This document shows, piece after piece, positions 25,767-33,530 of a DNA stretch of 64,000 nucleotides (within the stretch, counting starts at the first letter, position 1; each line of letters opens with the position of its first letter). A program made the translations under genes and the position numbers. This DNA is from Hahella sp. HNIBRBA332 (GTDB taxonomy: Bacteria > Pseudomonadota > Gammaproteobacteria > Pseudomonadales > Oleiphilaceae): assembly GCF_030719035.1 (NCBI RefSeq), contig NZ_CP132203.1:6156501-6220500 (forward strand), given 5' to 3'. The notes under the pieces were generated by a model. The model saw only the letters and a program-made list of their open reading frames with translations. It ran no database searches and was not told where the DNA came from.

Positions 25767-26060
25767 CGGCGGCGATGACTCCGTTGCTATTCATCTGGCG
25801 GACAAGTAGAGCCTTTCTATATAGTCTGCAATGAAGGGGCTCGCGTATGTCAGGTTCTGTTTTCTGCGGCTTGTCGCCGCGCAGTGGCGTTCGGGAATTC
25901 AGCGATTATTGAAAGCCAGCCCATGGCAAATAGCAACCGCTAAGACGCTGATTAACGAGATGGTCATTCAACAAATAGACATGTCCAGTTCGATAGGCCT
26001 TGGCTATCAGGCGTGTTTCCCCTAATCTTTCCGGGTTTTCCCTCAAAGCAGTCCAGAATA

Positions 26061-27275
26061 ATGAGCGATAAGACGTTTATAGAATTTTTCGCCGGTATTG
26101 GTTTGATGCACGCCGGATTAGTGGGGACTGGTTGGCGATGTAAGTACGCCAACGATATCGACCCCAAGAAGTACCATATGTATCGTGATCGCTTTGGCGA
26201 CGCCGGCTACTATCACATTGGCGATGTCTGGGAGACCGACGAGGTCGTGGGGCGGATCGAGCAGACTCCGTTACTGGCGACGGCCTCTTTTCCCTGCGTA
26301 GACCTGTCATTAGCAGGCAAGCGCAGTGGCTTGTCCGGAGACGAGTCCGGCACATTTTATGGTTTTGCCGCGGCGTTAAGGGGGCTGAAGGAAAAAGGCC
26401 GTCAGCCCAAGATGGTGCTGATCGAGAATGTCATGGGGTTTCTGACCGCCAACAAGGGCCGGGATTTTCAGGCGGCCTGTCAGGAGTTGGCGGATCTGGG
26501 CTATTGGATCGACGCCTTCTCTGTGGACGCCAAGCATTTTGTGCCGCAAAGCCGTCCGCGGATATTCATTCTTGGCTGCTTGCAGGAAGCGCTGCCGGAC
26601 GGGCACAGTCTAAAACCCGACGATGTTGTCGGCGTCGCCGATTCGGAATGGCGTCGCCGTATTGACGCTCAGGAAGGGATACGCCCCAAGAGTGTCAGGG
26701 CGGCTTTGTTGGGCATGAATTTGCCCACCGGTCTTTTTTGCCAGGACGTTAAAGACTTGCCGCCGGTCAAGACCAATCTGAGGGATGTGATCGATGTTGA
26801 CGCTGGCGAATGGTGGGAGCCGGAGCAAGTCAAGAAGCACTGGAATGAGATGAGCGCCGGACATCAGAATGTGCTCAGTGAGTTGAAGCGTCAGGATGAA
26901 TTCAGCGTTGGCGGCATGTATCGCCGGGTGCGTAATGGCGAATCGCGGACGGAAATCCGCACGGACGGTATTGCAGGCTGTTTACGTACGCCAAGAGGGG
27001 GCAGCAGTCGGCAAATGGTGTTTGTCGCAGGCAAGGGAAAATTGAAGATGCGATGGATGTCCCCGGTCGAGTATGCGCGCCTGCAAGGCGCGTCCGACTT
27101 TCCCATCAGCGTGGGCGTCAATCAGGCGTTGTTCGGCTTTGGCGACGCAGTGTGCGTACCCGCTATTGAGTGGATCGCCCGTCATTGTCTGGAGCCGATT
27201 TATCATACTTTGACGTTGCGGGAGAGCCGTAAGGAGAGTATTCAGGCGGACTTGTTCGCCTCCAGTCCGGCCTGA
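26061..27275 (+). CDS. DNA (cytosine-5-)-methyltransferase
   Basis: The start chosen is the ATG at 26061 (MSDKTFIEFFAGIG). C5-methyltransferase motifs in order: I FFAGIG (about residues 7-12), IV with the catalytic Cys in ASFPCVDLS (P-C with V-D-L in place of the usual Q-P-F/Y), VI IENV, VIII QSRPRIF, a target-recognition region of about 120 residues, and IX/X with RLQG and GFGDAVCVP (Asp for the usual Asn of GNxV). No partner restriction enzyme is adjacent, but the next gene is vsr, the usual companion of Dcm-like enzymes, so this acts as an orphan or vestigial restriction-modification methylase. Recognition sequence unknown. Confidence 0.92.
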   Translation: MSDKTFIEFFAGIGLMHAGLVGTGWRCKYANDIDPKKYHMYRDRFGDAGYYHIGDVWETDEVVGRIEQTPLLATASFPCVDLSLAGKRSGLSGDESGTFYGFAAALRGLKEKGRQPKMVLIENVMGFLTANKGRDFQAACQELADLGYWIDAFSVDAKHFVPQSRPRIFILGCLQEALPDGHSLKPDDVVGVADSEWRRRIDAQEGIRPKSVRAALLGMNLPTGLFCQDVKDLPPVKTNLRDVIDVDAGEWWEPEQVKKHWNEMSAGHQNVLSELKRQDEFSVGGMYRRVRNGESRTEIRTDGIAGCLRTPRGGSSRQMVFVAGKGKLKMRWMSPVEYARLQGASDFPISVGVNQALFGFGDAVCVPAIEWIARHCLEPIYHTLTLRESRKESIQADLFASSPA

Positions 27276-27319
27276 CGCCGGACTTGGATTCATCAGAAGG
27301 AGTGGGGCGGCGAGCAAAT

Positions 27320-27712
27320 ATGAAGCGAAGCGAAATCATGGCGGCGGTAAAGTCGAAAGACACGACCCCCGAGCTGAAAGTTCGCAAACTGCTCCACTCC
27401 CTGGGTTACCGTTACCGACTGCATGCGGGCGATCTGCCCTGCAAGCCGGATATTGTCTTTCGATCCCGCAAGAAAGTGATCTTCATCCATGGCTGTTTCT
27501 GGCATGGACACCCCTGCAAACGCGGCGCCCGCATGCCAAAGACCAACGCGGAGTATTGGGTCAAGAAAATTGGTCGCAACATCGAGCGCGACCGACGCGG
27601 CTATGAAGCGCTGCATAATCTGGGGTGGCGTTGCCTGGTTTTGTGGGAGTGTGAATTGAAGGACGAGGAAGCGTTGCAAGCCACATTGCAGGCGTTCCTG
27701 AAAGAGGATTAG
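27320..27712 (+). CDS. vsr: Very short patch repair endonuclease Vsr
   Basis: The start was set at 27320 (MKRSEIMAAVKSKDTTPE), matching the family's N-terminus; the upstream TTG frame adds an unconserved dozen residues. The 130 residues contain the Vsr core: RSEIMAAVKSKDT, LPCKPDIVFRSRK with the catalytic Asp, VIFIHGCFWHGHPC with the zinc/catalytic His residues, and FW/YW-VKKIGRNIERD. Vsr nicks next to T:G mismatches left by deamination of 5-methylcytosine. It lies 44 bases after the methyltransferase gene, the usual coupling. Confidence 0.93.
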   Translation: MKRSEIMAAVKSKDTTPELKVRKLLHSLGYRYRLHAGDLPCKPDIVFRSRKKVIFIHGCFWHGHPCKRGARMPKTNAEYWVKKIGRNIERDRRGYEALHNLGWRCLVLWECELKDEEALQATLQAFLKED

Positions 27713-27854
27713 TAGAACATTCGTATAAGTCTTTAATTTACAATTTCCCTAGGGTATTCCCCATCAGCCCAAAGACCTCGGGCGCTTAGGCGATGGTTAT
27801 TTACTGTTCACTAACTAGAATTATTGCCTTTCTGGTTATTACAAGGACAGTATC

Positions 27855-29015
27855 ATGCAGGAACGGACTCTGCCTCCCTCTCATCAACTTATCCCGTTGG
27901 AATACCCTCAGACTGGCTGGAGCCTGCGTAAAAAGCGCCACGGCAAGCAGGTCTACATCACCCGTGAAGCCAATCAGTTTCTACTCAATTTGAACGACTA
28001 TCAGAAAAACGAAGTCTATCGCGCCCTATCCAAAATCGTCGCCGAAGGCGGCTATGGACTCACCAGCGGCGGCCTGAAAACCCGGCCCATGGCCATGCGC
28101 TCAAAAACCGACGCCATTGCAGCGGCGGGGATTCTTAATCTGGTCTACTCCGTGAACTCAGAGAAGATTGTGGTAAATGCGATTGGGTTGAATAACGAAG
28201 CTATTGGCTATAAAAATCCTGTGTCCCAAGAACAGACATGTTTATATGAAATCTCACGTAAATCATCCGTCAGATACGATGAGTACTCTTCAGCGCAAGA
28301 TATTCAGGATTTAACCGGAGCATGGGGGGAACCCATAGGAGTCATTGAAATTAAAACGGATCATGCCGCGGTAAATGGTATGCAAAACCCGTTAGATAAG
28401 GCCCGATGGTTAATGGGAGTGCATCTGGATACTGCATACTGGGATGATCATATTAGTCGATATACACTCTTCCATAACCCGACTCAGGGCTTTGTTCAAG
28501 ATGTTTTCGAGTGTATTCAGGACAAGATTGGAAGCTCGAAAGCCGCAAAACAACTCGCAGCAGTTATGGTGGACTGCCAAAGAAAGGGACGCTCCGTTAA
28601 GTGGGTATGTCATAGCCAAGGCGGTATCATTTTCAGTCGTGCGGTAGAGTTGGTAAATAGAATGGGGGTTACACTGGAAGGTCAAAAAGTAGCTATTCAT
28701 GCGGGAGGGAACAAGAAAGCGCGTGCCGCTAAAGCATTCGACTCAGCTAACCTTGAAGTTGTCGATATGGACAGAGACAGTCCGTTTGATTTTGTGCCTA
28801 ATCTAGCTGGTGGAAATAATTGGTCTTGGTCTTCAGTACGTCGCTGCTACCAGTTTGCGAAGTTGGTGGTTAGTGATAAAAACCCAATGCAGACGAGTCC
28901 CCATACGTTACCTTTTCTTAGTTTGGAATGTAGCATCCGTCACCTGCAAATGAATGGATACGAGGACGAAGCAAATCGTGTCATTCGAGAACAAAAAAGG
29001 TTGAGTCTAGGATGA
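27855..29015 (+). CDS. Putative modular toxin with C-terminal serine-hydrolase (lipase-like) domain
   Basis: AAGGA precedes the ATG. The 386 residues fall in two parts. Residues 1-112 are of ordinary host-like G+C (37 of 60 bases in 28021-28080). From about 28190 the DNA turns A+T-rich (26 of 60 G+C in 28441-28500). The second part is a serine-hydrolase-like domain: nucleophile elbow C-H-S-Q-G-G (about residues 254-259), an Asp block (DRDSPFDFVPNLAGGN, about 306-321) and a terminal His (SPHTLPFLSLE, about 346-356), a plausible Ser-Asp-His triad. The next gene overlaps by four bases and shares the low G+C. Together this resembles a phospholipase-type effector with an immunity gene, but no VgrG, PAAR, Rhs or signal peptide was seen, so the delivery route is unknown. 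Confidence 0.6.
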   Translation: MQERTLPPSHQLIPLEYPQTGWSLRKKRHGKQVYITREANQFLLNLNDYQKNEVYRALSKIVAEGGYGLTSGGLKTRPMAMRSKTDAIAAAGILNLVYSVNSEKIVVNAIGLNNEAIGYKNPVSQEQTCLYEISRKSSVRYDEYSSAQDIQDLTGAWGEPIGVIEIKTDHAAVNGMQNPLDKARWLMGVHLDTAYWDDHISRYTLFHNPTQGFVQDVFECIQDKIGSSKAAKQLAAVMVDCQRKGRSVKWVCHSQGGIIFSRAVELVNRMGVTLEGQKVAIHAGGNKKARAAKAFDSANLEVVDMDRDSPFDFVPNLAGGNNWSWSSVRRCYQFAKLVVSDKNPMQTSPHTLPFLSLECSIRHLQMNGYEDEANRVIREQKRLSLG

Positions 29016-29755
29016 TGATTAAAAAGATACTGATGCCTTTTATAACTGGTAAGGGGCCAGACTTTGGACAATTAAAACCACTAAATTGTAGAGCTGGCGA
29101 TTATCTGTTGCATTGCCAGCTGCCCGGCAATGTCCACATGCCCACTAAAGGGAGGGAGAAAAAGCCTGATGTGGTTAACCTTCGACAGGACATGTTTGAA
29201 AGTATGTGCGGGCAAGTGTTTAACCGACGCTGCATTTCCATTGGTTTTGAGTGGTGGTCATACAGAGGGCTCATCTTCCAAGGTGCGATGGGACAGCTTG
29301 GCGACTTGAGCTTAAATATAGACGTCAATCAAACAGCACCTACCAAGCGCTTAGTTCCCAATGACCTCTTAAACTTAGAGTCTTATTTGAGACAAGACTT
29401 CTGGGATTATTACGAGACAGAAGGCGATGGCGGTATTAACTGGAGGGCGCGAGAAAGATTTAAGAATGACCCTTTCACAAACGGCGTTGCTCCCCAGCAA
29501 TATCTAGTACAGCTACCTGACAACTATGAGGTTGTTGATATCAATAATGTCAGCTGGCTTGCATACTACTTAGTGGGGGAGGGGACGACAGGCACTAAGC
29601 ATAGTTATTATTGGGCTTGCCCCTTAAATGAAAACTTTTATCTAACTGTGCGATTTCAAATCAACTTTGAACTAGGCGATGCGAGCATAAGACTGGAACG
29701 CATGCTAACCGACGCAAAAAAAATCATGTCGATGGTGGAGTTGCGCAAGGAGTGA
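29012..29755 (+). CDS. Hypothetical protein, candidate immunity partner of the lipase-like protein
   Basis: Starts in an ATGATG that overlaps the previous stop (coupled translation); either ATG could be used. 247 residues, no signal peptide or membrane helix seen, rich in aromatic residues and in Asn/Asp (FEWWSYRGLIFQ, LRQDFWDYYETEGDGGINWR, SWLAYYLVGEG). No family was recognised. The G+C is low (23 of 60 in 29341-29400), like the toxin's C-terminal half, so the two probably moved together. Position, coupling and composition suggest an immunity or accessory protein that neutralises the hydrolase; this is inference. Confidence 0.55.
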   Translation: MMIKKILMPFITGKGPDFGQLKPLNCRAGDYLLHCQLPGNVHMPTKGREKKPDVVNLRQDMFESMCGQVFNRRCISIGFEWWSYRGLIFQGAMGQLGDLSLNIDVNQTAPTKRLVPNDLLNLESYLRQDFWDYYETEGDGGINWRARERFKNDPFTNGVAPQQYLVQLPDNYEVVDINNVSWLAYYLVGEGTTGTKHSYYWACPLNENFYLTVRFQINFELGDASIRLERMLTDAKKIMSMVELRKE

Positions 29756-29885
29756 GGTCTTTCGTTGCTTCAGTTAAATCCTGAATGACCTGATCGTTCA
29801 GGCCATTCAGGCTATCCGCTGCACTTACGTTTATAATTTTATATCGTCTTACCGGGTTTACGCCGGTTTATAGAGATCGTTAATC

Positions 29886-30431
29886 TCAGGCCGCGCCTAA
29901 AGCAGCGTGTTGAGATCGGCATTGCTCTGAGCCACTGGACCAGTGGTAGGTCATCTGCAGAATACGGGCGTCGCCGCTGGCGCGGTGACGAGGCAGTCCC
30001 AGCATTTGTTCGACTCTGGCGCGGGTCGCGCCCCAAACTGATTTCTGCGTTTCCGACATCAGCATGCTGAGCGGCTCTACTTTAAACTCCATCGGTACGC
30101 CAGCTTCTGCGAACAGCAGAGACAACCAGGCGAAATCCTGTCCCCAGGCGTCGCTATAGATGGTTTGCCCGGCTAATTGGGCGTTAAGATCCCGGGCCAC
30201 GTCCCGTACATCTTTACCCCGGGCGGCCAAGGTCTGTCGGCTGACGCCGTGGGCCTGTTGGGCGCTTTCATCCCAATCCGTCCAGGTAGGTTGTGGTTTG
30301 ATCAGACTGCAATAAGAAAATCCATCCGCGCGAATAAAACCTACTTCAATGGGGTAGCTGCCCCGGCCGAAACCAGAGGCCTCCACATCGATAATCGCAG
30401 GTAAGCTAGCTTTTGGTTGGTTTTGAGCCAT
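29886..30431 (-). CDS. DEDDh-type 3'-5' exonuclease-like protein
   Basis: A 181-residue exonuclease-fold protein. Exo I is IIDVEASGFG (D-x-E), Exo II includes YSDAWGQDFAWL with the Asp, and Exo III is H-RASGDARI (His and Asp), the DEDDh pattern. Between them comes a HGVSRQTL helix. It belongs with the small 3'-5' exonuclease family related to DnaQ/RNase T. A paralogue of the same layout is at 39308-39856 in this window. Substrate (DNA, RNA or nucleotide oligomers) cannot be read from the sequence. Confidence 0.85.
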   Translation of the reverse strand: MAQNQPKASLPAIIDVEASGFGRGSYPIEVGFIRADGFSYCSLIKPQPTWTDWDESAQQAHGVSRQTLAARGKDVRDVARDLNAQLAGQTIYSDAWGQDFAWLSLLFAEAGVPMEFKVEPLSMLMSETQKSVWGATRARVEQMLGLPRHRASGDARILQMTYHWSSGSEQCRSQHAALGAA

Positions 30432-30598
30432 GTCAACCTCGCGTTGAGTTAATGGTGAGGCTTGATGTACTTCTTCTTATTTTGCTCGGGCCCTTAGGTC
30501 CAACGTTTGATACGTGGATCTACGTACCCGCTGTTGAGTGTGCAAGCATGTGTCAAAACCGGACTTTACGCAAGCTATTCTTTATCTGATTGATTTAG

Positions 30599-31621
30599 CT
30601 AGGATTTCTTCGCCGTAATTTCTCCGGCGCGAGGCTTGCTGATTGCCGTCCGAATTTCGTCACTGCTTAGGCCCAGGGCGCATAAATGATGCAGTTTGGC
30701 GAAAGCCGCTTCCACGGTCATATCGCCGCCTCCCAACAGGCCGGTCTTCGCCAGCTCCGAGCCAGCGGCGTAACTGCCCAGATTGACGCTGCCGGAAGTG
30801 CACTGGGTCAGACTCGTTAGGACCACGCCGCGTTTATGGGCTTGCTCCAGCGCTTTCAGGAAGGGTTTATCGAGGCTGGGTCCGTTGCCGACGCCATAAG
30901 TGCGCAAGATCAGCGCGCGACAGGGCGTCTGCGTCATCGCCTCGATGACTTCCGCTTCAATCCCCGGATACAACGACAACACGCGCACTTGGGCGAAGTT
31001 ATAATCCGGCAGCTCAAAACGGATCTTATCGGGAACAGGCAGTAGCGCGTGTTGATTCAGCTCAATATAGATGCCGACGTCGGCGAGATGGGGGTAATTA
31101 GGACTGGCGAAGGCTTCAAAGCCTGTGGCGAGCAATTTGCTGCTACGGTTCCCTCGCAGCAAGACGCCGTTAAAGTACAGGCAAACCTCAGGAATACGGT
31201 AGGAACTGGCGAGTTCAATCGCGGTCACCAGATTGGTTTGAGCGTCATTGCGCAGCTCGCTGAGGGGAATTTGAGAGCCAGTGACGATGACGGGTTTGGT
31301 CAGGTCTCGCAACAGGAAAGACAACGCAGAGGCGGTGTAAGCCATAGTGTCAGTGCCATGCAAAACGACGAAGCCGTCGTAATCGTCATAGCGGTCGCTG
31401 ATGTCTTTGGCGATACGGGCCCATTCCGGCGGTCTGATGTTGCTGCTATCAATGGGGTCTGGATATTCGAAGAGGTCGTAATCCGGCATGTCCATGGACA
31501 AGCGCGGAGGAATCTTTTCATCGATCAGTTTCTGCAGGCCGCTGACGGCCACATAACCTTGTGGAGAGCGCACCATGCCGATGGTGCCGCCGGTATAGAT
31601 GATGAATATACGTTTGCTCAT
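30599..31621 (-). CDS. ansA: Type I (cytoplasmic) L-asparaginase
   Basis: A 340-residue asparaginase. The catalytic threonines lie in YTGGTIGM (about residues 9-16) and LHGTDTMAYTASAL (about 87-100), with SELRNDAQTNLVTAIELA downstream. Lack of a signal peptide and the AnsA-type N-terminus indicate the cytoplasmic type I enzyme that hydrolyses asparagine to aspartate and ammonia. Overlaps the upstream ybfF gene by four bases, so the two are translationally coupled. Confidence 0.93.
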   Translation of the reverse strand: MSKRIFIIYTGGTIGMVRSPQGYVAVSGLQKLIDEKIPPRLSMDMPDYDLFEYPDPIDSSNIRPPEWARIAKDISDRYDDYDGFVVLHGTDTMAYTASALSFLLRDLTKPVIVTGSQIPLSELRNDAQTNLVTAIELASSYRIPEVCLYFNGVLLRGNRSSKLLATGFEAFASPNYPHLADVGIYIELNQHALLPVPDKIRFELPDYNFAQVRVLSLYPGIEAEVIEAMTQTPCRALILRTYGVGNGPSLDKPFLKALEQAHKRGVVLTSLTQCTSGSVNLGSYAAGSELAKTGLLGGGDMTVEAAFAKLHHLCALGLSSDEIRTAISKPRAGEITAKKS

Positions 31622-32418
31622 TCGGAATCCTCGTTCATCAGGAAACGTTCGGCTACGCGGGCGAAGAGTTCCGGCTTCTCCGCGTGCAGCCAGTGTCCCG
31701 TATGCGGAATGACCCGCAAGCCTGCTGCGGGAAACAAACGCGCTATATGCTCACGATGCTTGGGCTGGATGTAGTCGGAGTTTCCACCCTTGACAAACAA
31801 GACGGGCCCGGTGAAAGGCTGCTGTGCATCCTGGCCCGCCATAATATTCATGTAGTTCTGCTGAATCGCCGGTAAGTTCATGCGCCAGGAAAAGCGTCCG
31901 TCCACGCCTTTCTGCAGATTCTTCAGCAAAAACTGACGTACGGGCAATTCCGGCACGTAGGGTTTGACCTGCTCGTCGGCTTCCTGCCGGGAGGTCAGCG
32001 ACGCAGGGTCCAGAGCCGTGAGCCCGGCGAGAATGTCTTTGTGATGGGGTGGATAGGCGACTGGCGCAATATCCGCCACGATCAGTTTTTCAACGCGCTG
32101 AGGGTATTCCAGCGCAATCTGCATGGCGGTCTTGCCGCCCATGGAGTGTCCCAGCAGGTGGGCTTTGGCGATGCCTGCATTGTCCATGTAGCGGATGACG
32201 TCCGCCGCCATGAGGGAGTAGTCCATCATCTGCGCATGAGGCGAGCGACCGTGATTGCGCATGTCCAGGGAGTGAATGACAAAATTATCGGCAAGCAATC
32301 GGGCGATGCCGCCCAGATTTTCCATAGAGCCGAACAGGCCGTGGATCAAAACGAGGGGCGCTTTTTCTCCAGCAGATTCCTGAGTGTTTCCCTGAACGCG
32401 ATGATGCAACTGCAGCAT
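31618..32418 (-). CDS. ybfF: Alpha/beta-hydrolase esterase YbfF
   Basis: A 266-residue alpha/beta hydrolase. The oxyanion block is LIHGLFGSMENLGG, the nucleophile elbow LLGHSMGGKTAM, the Asp in VLFVKGGNSDYI and the His in IPHTGHWLHAEKPE. This is the YbfF/ABHD11 type of acyl-CoA or short-chain esterase. Middle gene of a three-gene reverse-strand set (DUF1722-like protein, ybfF, ansA) with stop/start overlaps at both ends. Confidence 0.92.
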   Translation of the reverse strand: MLQLHHRVQGNTQESAGEKAPLVLIHGLFGSMENLGGIARLLADNFVIHSLDMRNHGRSPHAQMMDYSLMAADVIRYMDNAGIAKAHLLGHSMGGKTAMQIALEYPQRVEKLIVADIAPVAYPPHHKDILAGLTALDPASLTSRQEADEQVKPYVPELPVRQFLLKNLQKGVDGRFSWRMNLPAIQQNYMNIMAGQDAQQPFTGPVLFVKGGNSDYIQPKHREHIARLFPAAGLRVIPHTGHWLHAEKPELFARVAERFLMNEDSE

Positions 32419-33095
32419 TAATGTTTACCTTCGAATAACCAACACCAATAGGCTAGTTCGCCCAAAGCCGTGGAGTTTAGCAGATAGGCGGACTGATGTT
32501 TGCCCGCCAGCAGCTGAATCTCCCGGAATACGGTTGGAAGAGGCGTATTGTCGGGCTTGAGCTGGGAAAACTGAGAAATATAGCCCCACATATGCCAGAC
32601 CGCGTTGCGTAAACCTCCCAGAGGAGGCGGCACGCGCAGGGCGGCGACCAGTTCTTCCGCCAGATCGCCCAAGGCGATTTCACGGGCGGCGACGGCGCGG
32701 CCAAGGGATTGATACATGCCTTGATTACGCGCCATGACCGAGTATTTATGCTGCGCCCACAGGGCCTGGTCGTTGCGAGGGCTGGGAAGACGCGCGCCAG
32801 CCTCTGCTTGTGGCCATTGTTCTTCCACGGGCATGCCGGGGCGGGCGGGCCAGATCAAGGATTCCCCTGAAGCGTGAATATAGGGAAGGGTGCTGTTCTG
32901 CCGCAGGTTAATCTCGCTGACCACCAGGTTATACATGGTCATCAATGCGTCAACATGTCCCCGCCACGACTTCAGATGGGGATCCTGCTGGATTTTTTCC
33001 GGTTTCCTGATGGCTCCCTGCAGCATATTTAGCTGGTGCTGCAGCTGAGGTAGGCTGAGGTAGCCTGGATCGATGTCAAAAAGAAATTGTGGCAT
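32418..33095 (-). CDS. DUF1722-like protein
   Basis: Start set at 33095 (MPQFLFDIDPGYLS); a longer frame to 33254 has cysteine-rich, unlikely N-terminal sequence. The 225 residues begin with a coiled region (LSLPQLQHQLNMLQGAIR). The C-terminal half (HKYSVMARNQGMYQSLGRAVA, then LRNAVWHMWGYISQF) resembles the DUF1722/YbgA helical domain. Its stop and the ybfF start share one base (TAATG), so it leads a co-transcribed set with ybfF and ansA. Function unknown; the DUF1722 match is by pattern only. Confidence 0.65.
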   Translation of the reverse strand: MPQFLFDIDPGYLSLPQLQHQLNMLQGAIRKPEKIQQDPHLKSWRGHVDALMTMYNLVVSEINLRQNSTLPYIHASGESLIWPARPGMPVEEQWPQAEAGARLPSPRNDQALWAQHKYSVMARNQGMYQSLGRAVAAREIALGDLAEELVAALRVPPPLGGLRNAVWHMWGYISQFSQLKPDNTPLPTVFREIQLLAGKHQSAYLLNSTALGELAYWCWLFEGKH

Positions 33096-33530
33096 AGGGT
33101 TCGCCAGATGGCCTCTTGTTCGGTTGGTTGTCTCGTTCTCTATAGTCGTTTTAGTTATGAGTCCGTCATTTACAGCGCCAGACGCCCAAAATAACGTTTT
33201 GCAAAGGCAAAATGTAGACGCATGTGCAGCAAAGAACGACATTAATTTCCGCACTATGTGAAAAAAGTATTGCTGTTGCGATGTGAAAGCGCCGTGGTCC
33301 CACGGTTCGGCCTAAAAAATGTCTTATTCGGCCATTGGTCTGTTGCGTGGCGGACTTTTATGATGGTTTTTACGCCGCGTTGCGGCGCATACTCTGAAGC
33401 ATCGGGACCTGAGCGGTAAATATGAAAAAAAGGTTAGACAAAAAGTAACAGCTTGACGCTGCTGGCGTCAGCCAAAAAGCTCTGGTTCCCGAACTGGATA
33501 TAACAATACCAAGAAGAGCGAGGTCCGCGC
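33096..33530. other. Intergenic region between divergent genes
   Basis: About 435 bases without a credible gene. TGACGC-tgctg-GCGTCA (33454-33470) is a perfect 6-bp inverted repeat 60 bases before the oxidoreductase start and may be an operator for it. The rest, with stretches such as GTTGCGTGGCGG and CGCGTTGCGGCGC, shows no clear promoter by eye. Confidence 0.4.

Noticed and set aside
26061..27712. Complete restriction-modification system
   Set aside because: Only a methyltransferase and the repair endonuclease Vsr are seen; no restriction endonuclease was recognised in the adjacent genes.
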